A stretch of DNA of 64,000 bases from Norana najaformis (lineage: Eukaryota; Annelida; Clitellata; Crassiclitellata; Hormogastridae), in assembly GCA_964023275.1 (NCBI GenBank), contig OZ029916.1, positions 14,066,607 to 14,130,606 of the forward strand. Direction: 5' to 3'. The translations under genes were made by a program, and so were the position numbers. How positions within the stretch are numbered: position 1 is the first letter of the stretch; every line of letters starts with the position of its first letter. The notes beneath the pieces were generated by a model. The model had not been told where the DNA came from, did no database searches, and saw only the letters and a program-made list of their open reading frames with translations. Shown in pieces: positions 36,401 to 51,400 of this stretch.

Positions 36401-39400
36401 CACATGTCCACAGCCAAAATAGATTAGTTATACCTTGGCTAAAAAACACAAAACTATAGAAATAAAACTAACAACAACCACCATGAACATTATGATCATG
36501 ATTATCACCACTGTCATCATTATCACTCACATCATTGTTTTATCATATTCATAAGAAATTAGTAACTAACTTTGAATACAACTGGAAGTTTTCTTCCAAA
36601 TCCAGTGGATTAATGCTGGTATTCAGTTCTTCACTGTCACTTAAAGATGGTCCCAAAACCCAGACTTCCAATACCTGACTTTCATTTAAGTTAATTTCAT
36701 GAAACGAATCCAGTTGAAGAGTAATGCTTGTGCCTTCAATGGCAATCAACAGAGGCAGAGGATAATTACCTGTAACAGAAAATCATTTCTAATAAACATA
36801 CAGTTAAAAGGCTACAGCTTCAAACTCACACCAAACAGTAATTATCAGTCAATATCTAAGCTTCAGATGAAATTTATTCCCATTTGTGTTTAGCAAAGAA
36901 TTATGATTTAAGAAAAATGCTACACTGCAACCATGAATTAAGAATTACATTAAGTATTCAGATTGGCACAGAGTAGTTATACTGAAAGTAGCATTAAGGA
37001 ACTTAGCTACTACAGTGCTCTCTGGTGCAGTTGACCCTGTTTTAATTAAACTCAAAAATTTCCAGGAGGCTGAAAAAGAAGGAGACAAATATAAATAACT
37101 CACGAATAACATTCACAAATGCTGAAGCTGAAACAGCCCCGTATTTGTTGACAGCTGTGACAGTGTAGTTGCCAATGTCTTCTGGCCAATGTGGGGTCAG
37201 ATATAAACCTGACATGTTTATGTATTTATCTATAAATGGAGAATATATTACACCTTTTGGTACTTGAACTGAAATAGGGTTAAAAAACACCATGTAATCT
37301 TGAACAGTTCAGATGCAGTTCATACCTAGATATAAAGTACTTCAGTCTGGCAGCACAGTGAGAAAACTAGCCAACTAAAATATGCAGTTAAACTTCTTCA
37401 CAGCTCAAAACTTGGTCTCAATCATCAAACACACCAGTAGAGCAATTTGCAGAGTAATGTCTGCAATACGCCATATATGTACGCAGCTGGAAAAGTGGGA
37501 ATCAAGTTTTACCAGTTCACTACAATTCTACAATTAAATCCACTTTGAAACTTGCATTATACCGAGGTCTATTCTGCAAAACTCTTTCTGGTTCACTAGT
37601 TGTTTGGCTTCCTAGAAACCATTTCAAGAACCTTTCCTGATTTCTGACATTCTTAGGTGCACCAGAACTGGACCTTAATGATTGGCCTGATTCCTTGCGC
37701 ATTAGATAATGATAATATAACAGTTATCAGATGGATTTTTTAGATTATACTAAATTTTGTTGCCGCTTGTGTATTTCAATGTGACTACCTTGCCTAACTA
37801 AAGTGACATGTGACTAAAGCAGGTTCACGTTCATTTTAATCTGAATTAAAATGAAATGAAATGACTATAAAACAGCTAATGTGAACTGGTATTGAAATCA
37901 AAGTAACTAGCTTAACCTGAACCAAGATGAATTCAGCTTTGTTAAATTAAACATTTAATGGTTTTGTAGTCTTAAATTGATTGACTCACTTGAACTGGTG
38001 TAAATCGGGACTCCATTTCGGTACCAGACTAAAGAAGGCTGCGACAAAGACTCAACAGACCACATCAGAACTGAAGGCCAGTTTTCCAACAAAGTTGCAT
38101 TAACAGGCAATGAGAGAAATCGGGGAATACCTAACAATAAACAATTTAATAAGTAAGCAGGAAAGCATTTAAGTTTAAAGATACAGCAAACTATAGCCTT
38201 AAAACAATACCAATATGTACAGCTCTGCAGTCTTTTGGAGTGAACTCACGTAATTAGTGGGTGACTGGTCTGATGCCCAGTCGTGGAGTTAGAAAAAATA
38301 GGAACCAAAAGAAAAGGCTGTGGTGTCATTTTTGTAATATAAGGCATACTAAAAAAAGAAATACATTGAGCTAGACTGCATACTGCCATAGACGGTGTTG
38401 CCATTTCAGGATGGTTTGCTGTTGACCATTTGTTTCATTTGAGGGATCGCTCATGACCTGCTCAGTGAGCATGGGCTCCAGTTTGTCTTGATGTCACATT
38501 TTCATCAAGACATTGTAGAGAATTGGTTTTCATGTACCAGGCAGAATGGTCTCAATGACTCTGGCACTGCCTAAGAGTATGAATCAGCTGGAAGACCATT
38601 ATGTCAGTAAACTCAGTGCTGGGAGCTACTATGAAAAACTCAGACTGCGACATTTACTCTGATTATTTGGGATTTGTATAGATCCAATTAAATATTTTAG
38701 GTGTACCTCTCTTCCCCAAATGGTAACTCTTGACTGCTCTGTCAATGGATATGAGTATGATACAACAAAGAGTATTTTCCAGTGTGATTTCATGTACTCG
38801 ATTCCTGGCATGTTTTCTTTCTGCAAAATGCATTGGCTCTGCTCCAGACCCCAATGGAAAAGCTTACAATGCACTCCAGAACCCCTAGTCATCAGGGACT
38901 TCAAGTCTTCAGTGCTTGCTGTCCCAGAACACTTAATTTTCAAAGGTTGGATGCTGGACTCAGTAGCACATTTGGTCTGTAATCAAAAGATTGCAGGTCT
39001 GAGCCTGCTGGGCATTCTCTTCATAACGACCCTGGGCAAGTTGCTTGTGAACTTGTCTTTGTCACCAAGCAGTGTAATTTGATACTGGCGATAGCTGTGA
39101 AGTAAACTGCAAGTCCTATGTTGCACTGGTCTCATGTCCAGGACCTTGAGATTCATCCATTTCTGGCTCAAGAGGCAAAGGGTGAGATATGAGCTACAAG
39201 GCTGGAGTGGCAAAGTAGCAATTTGCTTAAATACTCACTACAAAACCCTTCATTTTAATGAAACCGCCAATTTAAACACTGCTATAAACACTTTGCAAGA
39301 ACAGCAGCTCAACTTTATAAAAGTGTCAAAAAAGGGGAGGCATAAATACCCACTTGTAAACCATGGGTAAATGCCTTTTTGGCTGCCATTTTGTTTAACA

Positions 39401-42400
39401 ATCTAGGTCAGCTCTATGAATGAATCAACGCATAACCTTGACAAAAGTTTACATAATTAAACCTAACAAACCCTTAAGTGTGTTTGATAATGGTACAAGT
39501 TTATGTAATTAAACCTAACAAACCCTTAAAAGTGTTTGATAATGGTAATCTGTCTTGTCTGTTCACTTTGAGACAGACTCATCAGCGTACTCTTCTTATA
39601 AGCTTGCTTTGCCAGTCTTTATGCCAATTTCTTCATAAACATCACACAACCCTCAAGCTAGCAGTCCTAAAATGTCTGCTTAACAATGTTTTAATGAAGT
39701 GATTGCAACCAGAACACTGTGTTTTAATTTCTTCCTATCCTTTTGATCTACATGAACATTGTTTTTCCGTCTTTATAAAGCACCAGCAAATATTGGCTTC
39801 TGTAACCTTGTTAATAAACTGTGATCAATCCTTGCTGTGGCTGTCATGATCCTTAATGTGGCTCATTTAGCTGTGGCAGCAGTTATTCCCTTCCTCCTCG
39901 TTTTTAATTACTTTGTCTCAGATCATCATCATCATCATCAGAACTGAATTTGTACAAAACAGCCTGTTGCCTAATTCTTCAGACAAACTGATCACTGTTT
40001 CTTGCAGAAGATGACTTCTAGTTATCTGAGCACTGCTTGCTAATTTTTGAACTTTCTGCATTTAACATCATTTAGGATAGCAGACACAGCTCCTCAGATT
40101 AGGTTCTCTTGAAGTGGCACTATATAAATTTCCAATTACAATTAAAATTCTATTGAAAAGCCTGTCAAGCTGTTTGCATTGTTTCAAGTTAGTAACATCA
40201 CCCTGACCTATGATGCTTAGCAGAGCTGTTGAAAAGATGCGACCAGCCAGATTGGTAGCAATGCAAGTTACACTGCCATCAAATTCATCTGTAGCCGACT
40301 CGATGACTAGAGAGGTCAAAGTTATCTAAACACAGAAAAAGTGGACTATAACTGTTATTCCTAAACTTCTTGGTGGCTAAAACAGCTGGTGGTTGAGTTG
40401 TTTCAAAGAGTAAAGGCACTGATCCAAGCAACAGCAATCTGTCTATCAACAGAGGGAACAGCAGACAATGGGCAAGAGTGCTGATTGCCTTAAGCAGTAA
40501 TCAATGCTGAAAATGAAACGTAAAGAAGATATAAAGTGCAGTTAAATGGAAAAGCAGTTTCCAGGGCGCTTAGTGGAGTCCAAAAAATCTAGGCAATTGT
40601 CAGATGCCATGTGATTTGCAAAATAGAGAAAAGTCTAAGAGACCATAAAAAGAGACACTCTGTGTGTTAGAATTTATTGGAGAACTGTTCCAGGCCCTCT
40701 AGGTCATGCTACAATGGAAAGAAGATCATCGATATATGTCTGAGTTGCTGGGTTGCTAGCACATTTAGTGTTCAAGAGAAGCACAACCATTGCCAAGATG
40801 GTATCCCAAGGACCCATAGCTTGCACTCCACATGCACGTATTACAGACAGCAACAAACACATGATCAATCTCAGCTGATGCAGCCAGCAGAAGCAACTGC
40901 TGACAAGAATACTCATAATACTTATTAATCAGCATTTCACAGGCTGTGCAGCAGAGCAGCCAGTGTTACTGGTCATTTGCTTTAGTATAGGAATAGCATA
41001 TTTTGACTGCCTTATAAGCCCAAAACCTCTGAACTGACTTGAAATTTCATAGAGATGATTACGTCATAGAGATCTCTGCACCGGAAAAGTTTGGGAGTTA
41101 TCAGGTTACCATTTGCACCTCCAGTGACATTCGACATATACACTGTTAATTTTTTGGTTCTTATATTCTCAGGTCAGCCTACATGTCACATGTAAGAACT
41201 AATTTCGGTGCACAACGGCTCAATCAATATCAAATTTATTAAATTCAAACTAGCATAAATAATGCTCCCGTCTAAAATTGTTCCTTTTTTTAAATTTTGC
41301 ATTAAACAAAGCAAAAGTATTTTCAACCAAAATACACTGCACATCATGGCAAAAATATTAACTAATTGTAATACATTTGCATAAAAAGTTGACTTAAAAT
41401 TTTGCCCCTCAAGTACCCATTGCAGGAATATACTTTTAATAGCTCAGATATGCCCAATGCAATCAGAAATAAGAATCAGTATTTACATTTTTAAAGAAAT
41501 TGACAAAATGTTAATTTTAGGGCAATGACGCTTGACAAATATTTAAAATTCATTGTAAAATTTTCATTGGCCGATTGACATGATTTGTACCTCACCCCAC
41601 TAGAATGTTTCATTTACATTCCAAACAAAAGTTTACGTAAGAAACCGAAAAATTACCACTAAATAAATTGATATAAAATAAATATTACATATATAAATAA
41701 ATATAAAAATATATGTAATACAAAATAAATATATTAATGAAAACATTTACCTGAGCATCTGAATAAACTGACCTGAGCTACCAATATTTGCTTGCCAATC
41801 AGGTCCATATACCTAAGTAAAAAATTGATTTACTGTATCAAAGTCTAACTTTGACAAGTGATGTTGACTGCAGAGCAGTTAGTGGACCACGGCTTCCAAG
41901 CATCCAAGTTACAACAGGAGCCGGATCACCATCTGCTGAGCAGTTGAAGGAAACCTTCTGCCCACGCTGAATAACCACACTTTCTGGCTCAATGAATGCC
42001 AATGGAAACCCTGTGGAAAACAAAGTCAACTGCCTATTGGTAAACTCACACACAGTCATATCCTTTGGCATCACAATTCATATAGGGTAAACTTCATATA
42101 GCGCACATGGACATCTGCCATAACTGATCTAAACAAATTGAGCTAAACCGTGGTTCATGTTGTCTTGAAACTATTAACTTCTGCCACATTAATATCCATT
42201 CTATCCAGAACAAGTATCTCTCTCTCTCTTCCTCTCTGCGAACTTGGCTCCAACTTTGTTGATTTAAGGACTTAACAACTTCCTCCTTTTATCTCCTAAG
42301 TAAACCTTGGCAATGGAGTTCCCTGCTTTACAAATAATAACTGAAACTTCCCTTTACCAATTCCAACTCCAGAGTAGCCTTATTCCTACCCTTGACTCTG

Positions 42401-45400
42401 GAAATTGGCACCTCACTTTTGTCACTGTATACCATCCTTCCTCCAGTTCACTTTCTGACTTTTACCTAGAATTCCAGTCACTACTTGAATTCTTGGTCTC
42501 TTCTCCTTCTAAGCTTATAACAAGGGCAACTTCAATTCACACAATTTACACATGGATATTAGGTACAAAGCTTCAAAAAAATTCCAGGATCTCTTCTCTA
42601 ACTTTGGCAACACATCTCCTACACAGCCACATTCATTAGGCTCATAATAAGCCACTGGTGGAACTTGTGGCCAGCTATGAGTCTGATGTGGGCACAACAA
42701 ATGTGGTTGTCGGCTCTTTCCAAACTCATAATGATCTCTCTAGTCAAGCTCTTCTGCTTTCAAAACTATCTCTCCTTCCTCAAAACAGTCACATGGTCTG
42801 AGTCATATTTGTCTGACCACACTGCAATTATTGCTCATCGTTTCCTTCCATCATAAGCCAAAATTTTCATATATCTTGAACTACATGCAAGATGAACTGG
42901 CTTCCGGTTGAGGCGAGAATTAAGTTCAAGGTTCTCCTCCTAGGGTAGGCCTCGATAGTTGGTTTGGTCCCAGAATACACCAAAGAGCTTCTTATTTCCG
43001 TCTCGAACCAGACAGGTCCCATGCTACTGTACAATGGCTCAGGCTCACTGTGCTTTTTGTGCATTGGACAGTCCCTTCTGGTACGATCTTCCTCTGAAAA
43101 TTTGAACTTATTCATCCCAAACAGTTCAAGAAACATTCTTGGTTTATCTTAAGATGCAATTTTTCTGATCGTCATGTTGCAGCACCTTTGTGAGGTTTTT
43201 AAAATGTGCTACATAAGTGCTTCGATATAAACATACTGTACATACATATATACATACATAACCCACGTTCTATTTACTGAGGTACTCTTTTATCAGTTCT
43301 GCCCTTGGAAAATGCTCAATGTTTCAAAGCTAAAATCTTTATCCTTGCCTCCCTGTGGTCAGGCCCAGATATTGCTGCTGCCCCAAGGCTACACAGGTGG
43401 CTTAAAAGGTGTTTGCAATGCTTGCATTTCCTTTGAAATTCCTCAAATTTAGGCACCAGTCTCAAGTTGTTAGTAACCTTTTCCCAGCAGCTAAATCCAT
43501 GTACTCTGAATGCTCCAATGGTTCATATCAAATTGTCTGACTCTATGTGCCAACTGTCTTGCACTGCTGCGTTCCACTGGGTTTTGACTGGGCTTCTCCA
43601 GCGGTCAGGATGAATGAAACAGACTAAATGACAGTCTTAAGTCATCATAGCTTCTACGTGTTTGTATCCGAATAGAAGAAAGCATTTTAAGTTGAAGTCT
43701 CACTTGTTACAGTTACTTTTCGATGTGCAACATCATATCCTAGACTGTTTTGAGCTATGCACTTGTAGAATCCACTGGATGCATATGAAACGTTGTGCAG
43801 AGCAAGAGTACCATTTTCAAACATCTAACAGGAAATGAAATGAACAAACTTAGTCACAGCAAAAGTCTCAGATGATAAGAATCAGAAGCAGTGGTAAAAA
43901 CAACTGGATACATACAAGCGTCACATATAATATCCTGTTACTGTTTAAATTACTATCATGACCAGTGAACAATTTGTAACATTGTCTGTGTGTATGAAGT
44001 TATTCATGAATATATGTATGTATCTAGACACTTAATATAGCACCTTCTAAGTACATCACAAAGGGCTGAGCTAGCTAGCCTAAGTGGTGTTAAGGTTCAT
44101 TAAGAACAAGTTCATCTGTAAGCAAATAAGGCTCTGATAACTGGAAGTCGCCACTGGTGGGCTACACACACACATAGAGCCTAACCAATAATGGAGTCAA
44201 CTTTATGGTGTTAATAGACAGCTGTTGGAGTGTCTTTGCCTGGGCTGCTCCTGGGACCTTGGAGTGCTTACGGATGAAGAATTATCCATTTACAAGCATA
44301 TCAACTCTCTCTGCTGATCCTACTTTTACGCACTGCATCAGACCTTAGCCAAACAGCAAAATTTTTGTTTTAACACCACTTTAACTCTTGTCCACTCCTT
44401 CATTCTGACCTGCTGTCCTTGCAAGCCTGCTGAAAATCTGGATATGACAGCCAATTGTCCACCTCCAAAAGTTGTGCATGTTTTGCGCTATATGTGAGAC
44501 ACATTGCACTGGCTCCCAGTCAAGGATCGGAATACATTCAAGGTTTTCCTCATCGTACAAACCTCAAAAGTAGGTGTGTGGTGCTACCCCCACACCTTTG
44601 AGGGGCTAAATATGTGAAATGACTAGAGTTCAAATCCTTCAGGTGAGGTAAGGTTCTTTGAACCCAAAGACCTCTTTTCCCATAGTAAGGCAGAACTTTA
44701 CTACTCAATCTCACACTACGATGCACGGCAGGTGTCTCTTGCACAGCAGTTCCACGTACATGGTTACCAGGTAATGGCCTTTCAGCTCCCAGGGCTCAAG
44801 TGGTGTCCACAGTCTCCGCATGGGAAACTGCCACCTCTCTGACGAGCATGGGTTCTTTTCTATTCCCTCAACAGACTTCTTCACCTGCCTTCATGTCTTT
44901 CATACTAGAACAGGTGCAGTGCCGGTTCTTCTTTTAATCTCATCAACTCGCCTCCAAGTCATTCTTCCAGGGCATATGATACTGTGCAAACTTCTCATCA
45001 GACTCCATTTGGTGCCACATAAATTCTCTTTTCAACCGCTCGTGACTACTACTGATTTGCACACTAAGGGCAGCCATAGAAGCTTCAAGGGCTTAGAATA
45101 TTGGCCCGGTTGCCAAATTACCTTCCTCTTCCAAGTCAATAGTAGGCCTTACCTCACCTTCCGCCATCTTTTGATTTTCACCATCTTATACAACAACAAC
45201 TACCCTTGTCTTTTAACTCAAATTTTATTCAAGAACAGAGATCAGGTGCATCTCTTTTACATCTACAATATTTCAGTACAATTAACTAAGATGAGGTTCT
45301 CTCATCAGCTTAATTATTGGTTTGACTGAGAGCATTTACATTTAATCTTTCTTCCATTTACTATAAAATTTATACAAAGAAATGTAGGAAGAGAAATTCC

Positions 45401-48400
45401 CTGCACAACGGGTGAACTTGCGATTTCAGCACACTCTCTTGTCTAAGCATCGACCGACTGTTACACTCCAGCAGCAATCCTGACTAAGCCTCAAGTTAGA
45501 TTTCGGCTGAAGGCGACTGTATCGAACTATCTGCGAAACACCCTCTCCAAGCCAGGAATTGAATTGACTACACACTCTGCAAAGCGATCTCCATGAAACA
45601 TCAACTGAAACTGCACCCCTTAAAATCCTCTCTGAGACAGGAATCGAATCGATGACATACTCTCTGCGGAGCGACCTCCATGTAACATTCAGTTAAAACT
45701 GCATGCCTTGCATAAGTCTGCTGCGGTATTTATAGAGAATGAACAAGGAAAAACCCAACTGCACAGCATCTACACACTCGCTATGGGGAAAGAACAATTG
45801 CACAGCAGCTTTGACAACTAGCATCAAGACCACTACCACCCATCTGCTATTACAATTTCTGCCACAGGTGCAGCCTAGAATACAGCAGAGAGCTCTGTAT
45901 TCCTGTGTTGAGCCAGCAGGGTCAGTAAACATTATGTTCTCCATCTCACAAGGACTTGCTGGCCCCCCACACTCTAATGCATGTACAACTTGCTTTCTCA
46001 TGCATTGGACCATCCTTCTGGAACAATCTTCCACTGAAAATACATAATGATCCAACAGAGATGGGTCAAGTAACATTCCAATCCCATTAAGTTGCAGCCT
46101 TTTAAGTCCCTAAGATAGCCATGCTTAGCACCTTTGTTAGGTTCTTAAAAGGTGCCATATAAATAGCCACTCTTCTTCCATACATACACACATCTTTCTC
46201 ACTAACCAAACAAAAGTTACAATAAATTAAAATTCATCACAGTAGTTACTGATAGATGGGCAGAGTCATCTGGTAAGTTCTCGTTGTCCTTTTTCCATAA
46301 GATGCTGGGTTTAGGTGCACCAGCAGCAACACATGGCAAGTACACAGGCTGATATAGAATGGCAGTGATGTCCAAAGGACTGACCACTATGCGTGGAGGA
46401 CCTGATAGCAGAAGGATAGAAACACAATTTTGGCAGTTCTCAAACTCATTTTAAACAAGGTCTGACATGACATAAACATTTCTACACATGCTTAAAACAA
46501 AAATGTTTTAAAAGTTGGCTTGAAAATCAAATATTTATTTTATCGAGATTAAGGTATTTAACTGAAAGCACATTTTCTAACTCTAAATGATGGGGAAATA
46601 ACAAATTTTTTTCTTAAAACTGTTAAAACTAAAAATTCAATTATACTTCAAAACTGATATTATAATGAATGAAGCCTTTACCTTTAACAGTTATATTTGC
46701 CTCAGCAGTGGCAGATGTAAAATTGTTTTGAAGCAGACATTGGTACCTTCCAGAATATTCAGCAAATCCAGACGAAATTATAAGATTACCAGCAACAGTT
46801 AGCTTCAAGTTTGAATCATCACTGATGTCTGTTGTAAAAGACAACAAAAGCTCAGAGAAGTAAAAGAAATTTGCATCAACTTATTCTTTTGTTCTTTACC
46901 ACTTGATGAAGATTATTATCGATCCTCTGAACTCTAACAAAACACAATCTAATTCTACTCCATTCAATCCCACTCTGCCCATCCATAGAAAGCAGAGTAC
47001 AATTGTTACAGATATCACATATCTGTCTAGAAACTACAAAAGCATCACTCTTTAGCACGAATCTTTTGGCAGCCTCCCAGACAATGTCAGGCAACAAGGG
47101 CCACCAGTCTAATCAAGACTTTGTACTGCTATTAGGCTTTGTGTTTATTCCCTAGTTTACTTGGACTTGACACAGTAAGCTGGTTGACCCATTAACACCA
47201 CAAACTCTGCACTTCAGTTTTGTTCCTCACCTTAATAGCAGTTTTAAATGGTTGAATTTTAATGCTTTCACCTAAATATATCAAACAGTAGCAAAGAATT
47301 TATTAATATCAAATCAGTAGTTTTTAAAATTCAAACAATAAGTGTACAATTTTTGCAGCACTGCCACTAGAACAAAATGGTTTTGGGGTTTTGGGAACAG
47401 TAACTTTCAGCAGCCAGGACCAGGGCAGTGATAGTTGCAGGATTTTGGGCGGAGAAAACATCGGTGTGCTAAGATGTCGACAGGGGGAACAAAACTAAGG
47501 AGTCAAAGAAGCATATCAAGTAACCATGATGCATTTTATCAGTAAATTCTGAGCAATTTGGAACAATTCTGAACAAATTATTCTGGTGTATTCGAGGAGC
47601 AAATCTGAGCATCAAGTTTATTTTAACTATTCTAGAATAAATGTGAGCAGTTTAGAGCTAAGGATTTAGCTTCAATTGTAGGCAACTCTGAAGAAGTTGA
47701 AGGAAAAAATATCTTGGAACATTTCCAAAAGAAAATGTATTTACATATTTGCAAGGTGAGATTTACGCTAAAGTTTTAGCACATCTCTGGAGTTCTGACC
47801 GGTGCTTCAGTGACAAGTTACCGGACTTATAAATAAATTTTAACATGAACTGTAAAAGACATTTGCCGAAACAGCAGCTTATTCTCAAGCAATCTGACTA
47901 TATGTATCTCAGAAACTGCAATGTAATGTCTGGGGTAGATGGCCCCTGAAACAGTAGGCTACAGTTTCTTTGGAGCGTCATCAGCTTTTGGGTCACAAAA
48001 TCAAAAAGTAAGTAAATTTTAAGTAACTCGACATATGAGAACATGCCTGCCAGTACTGTTGGTATAGATTTCTTAATAATCCATTGAATAGAATGAAAGC
48101 TTTAACAGAACATAAATACCTTAAAATATTAACAAGAGTAAATTTGCTGGAACATGCGGCTGTTTGTATATTTTGCAAGACAAGATAATTTGTTTTCTGG
48201 TGATGACATCTTTGGCTGACTAAATGAAAACTAGAAGGGTATGCTGCAGTTACTGGCTGGAAGCGAGAAGTTTTGTTGAGAGCAAATCCTCTGTCCCCTT
48301 TGGTGTCAGCACTGAATTTTAGCACAGAAATCAGCTAAGTGAAACATTGCTAAAATCTTCTCAATTTATCTAACCACTGTTAAGATTCACCAAACCTAAG

Positions 48401-51400
48401 TAAAGAATACCTACCCAAAATCAGACCATCTTTGAACCAAGTCACATTAGGAACTGGGAATCCTTTGTAGCCACAGTGCAACTCAAATGGACCAGGCCCT
48501 TCCTGACTGATGGGTTCATCAGTTATCTCCAATTTCTCTAAAAAAAATCATTTAATAAAAAAACCTATCCTGTAAAATTATTCGATTTCAAAACTCAACT
48601 GGAATAATTTAAGTTGACAGTTGCTGAATCATGTATGTACTAGATATATCTGTGTGTAATAGTGTCTAGAACTACAAAGTATATCTATCCAAATGTAATG
48701 TAAATGTAAAAATGTTTATTGATAGAGTTGGGCTAATTACAAGGTGCTTATCAACTGTCAGGAGTTGGGCTGCTTATAAGGTGTTTATCAATTGTCAGGA
48801 GTTGGGCTACTTATAAGGTGCTTATCAACTGTCAGGAGTAGGGCTGCTTATAAGGTGCATATCAATTGTCAGAAGTTGGGCTGCTTATAAGGTACTTATC
48901 AATTGTCAGGAAGTGTGCCGAAAGACTTAAAGAATAAATGAGATTTCAAGTGATTTTTAAAACTTTCTCTTAGCCTCTTGACTGTCCATGCCAGTAACTA
49001 TCACAAATTTTAGTTTTGGTTCCTGTCATGAAAACATCAGCAACCTCAGTCATTTTGATTTGACTGGCCAGATAAGCAGCAGCATTGATGACGGCAGTGG
49101 GTCTGTAAGAGCCTAGGTATGTCTATATTTAGAAAACTCCAAATTTATTTTCGGCGTCTCCAATGGACCAAATTACTTAGCCCCACACATTATGGCATGG
49201 TAGGTGCCACAGGTCTTCACAGACCTGGACTAGGAAGACAACGTCTCGGTGTTGGCAGAGATGGCAGAAGTATTACTGCTGGTGCTGGCAGTTACGGGCA
49301 GGAAAGCCAAGCCCTTTTGTCTGACCAGAGATCAACTGGGACAAGACCAAGATCCAGACCACTGTGGACTGTCTGCCTGACCAGCTACTGTCAATGACTG
49401 CAAGCAATATGCTGGAACTTTTAGATGCCTTCACAAAGTTTGGCCATCAAACATTACTCAGTGGATCCAGTGAGCAGGAGATCAAGCAACGAATTGCAAT
49501 GGCCCGATCCTGCATGGTCCACTTTGATAAGAACACCTGACTCCATAACTGAACTGAACACCAAGCTCTAGCTTCATAGATACTACACAATGCTTAACAG
49601 CTCCTCAACAGCTGCCAGACTTGGACAACTATAGAGGACTCAAATAAGAAGCTCGACACCCATGATAATACACAAAGTCAGTGCCTCAAAAGGATTTTGC
49701 AGCTTCCAAACACAAACCATGACAACAAAATAGCAATTAGAGAAGAAAAGCTACAGCATTGGTCTCTGCCACAGTTTGAAAATGCTTCTTCTGGAATGTT
49801 GGATGTGCTCCGTTTGAAGAGTACCACCAAAGAGACCTGCTAGCCACAGCAAACAGGCCCCAAAGGCACTGGAGAAGACCATGCAGCCAACCTAGGACAA
49901 CTTGGACTAGAGTCATGAACATGGATCTGACAGACATAAATATTGGCCTTTATACAGCACGAAAGACAGAACAGTTTGGTGCTGCTTTGCCACATTGTCG
50001 ACATGGCTACACTCAGCTGAGTTTGCCACCAGTGAGATAAAGTGCATGTAAGCCTGTCTACTTATTTACCAGTAACAGCATATAAATATATATATATACA
50101 CACATGCATAATAACAGGCCTATATATACTTACATAACCTACATACACATGTATGTCGCACATGACACATACATTCTATGATCAATGCCTTTGCAAATAA
50201 GTTTTTGTTATCCAAATAATGCTTGGCTTTATTCTACCAACACTCAATTAAATTCTTCATCTCGGCCTCAACCCATAAAAGCCCCAAGTGTCCATTATAT
50301 TCAGTGTCCTTTCACTCTTCATTCCAGATGCCAGCTATGGGCATGAAAAAATGTAAATGATCTCCACTGTTTGCAAAGTTTTTCAAATTAAGTGCTGTTT
50401 TCATGTTTAGCCCAAGTTTTGTTATGTTCTCGTTTATATATCCAGTTAGTATACATCGTTTACATATCCAGTGTAGTCATGGTCTTCCTCTGCTTCTCTT
50501 TACTCTGCATTTTCCATGTAATGCATTGTGTGGGATTCAGTCAGTTGGCTTTCTTTCCACGTGACCAAACCATCAGAGTCTTTGCTGAATGACTTTACCT
50601 AACAGAGTTGTCTGCATGTCCAAGAATTGGAGTACTCACCACTTCGGATGTTTTGTAGTCGTAAGACTCCTCCATTTTTCCGTTAACACCCTTCTGTGGT
50701 AAGGATTCTTCTGTTATCTTGCTTTCTCATTGTCTGGCCTTCTGATCCATATAGAAAAATGGGTTGTATCATCATCTCATATATTCTTGCTTTTGTTTTC
50801 TTTGTCATTTCTCTGCTTCTTCATGTCTTGGCCATTCTTCCAAATGCATATGAATGGCCATGGATAATTCTCATTCCAGGGCTATTTATAATCCCATCAA
50901 AGGGTTCACTGCTAATATGCTCAGTTTCATATTGTGTATTTTATTCTGTAAGGTGCAAGCAACATTCAGACAAAGTTTTATTCTCCATGCTGTAGATTTA
51001 CAGCAGAATCTGAAACCATTACGTTCCACTGACCATAACCAGAAGAAACTTGTCATCCCCGTTAGTGAACCAAAATTAAAAAAACTACACCATTACAAAA
51101 AAATTACATGAATACCATTTTCATACCTTGAACACTGACTAGATAAGTACTGGAAATGCTTGATTTGGAGTCACTAACAACACACGTGTAAGATCCAGAA
51201 TATTGGGCTCCACTGGGCTGGAAAATTGTCAGGGTACCACAGTCATTCAACCTACACAGTAACAACCATAGACACAAATGTACATAGTGGAATGTATGGA
51301 AATTGTGTAATATGCTTTTCCTTTGTTTGAAATTCAAAGCCCTACTACTTGAGCAGAAGAAACTATCGCACTATTCAGAAGATTTATCAAACCATCTTTA

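Noticed and set aside
15660-39215. True tRNA genes at the A/B-box segments (15.67, 16.6, 29.9, 32.8 and 38.97 kb)
   Set aside because: They continue into SINE bodies with A-rich or simple-repeat tails and do not fold cleanly into an acceptor stem; they are SINE heads.
44820-45329. Plus-strand open frame of 169 codons as a host gene
   Set aside because: It overlaps or follows a LINE C-terminal fragment, has no recognisable domain, and lies inside a receptor intron on the opposite strand.
49119-49397. Gly/Arg-rich plus-strand open frame as a small gene
   Set aside because: It leads straight into the RTE-like LINE fragment and shows no start context or independent motif.
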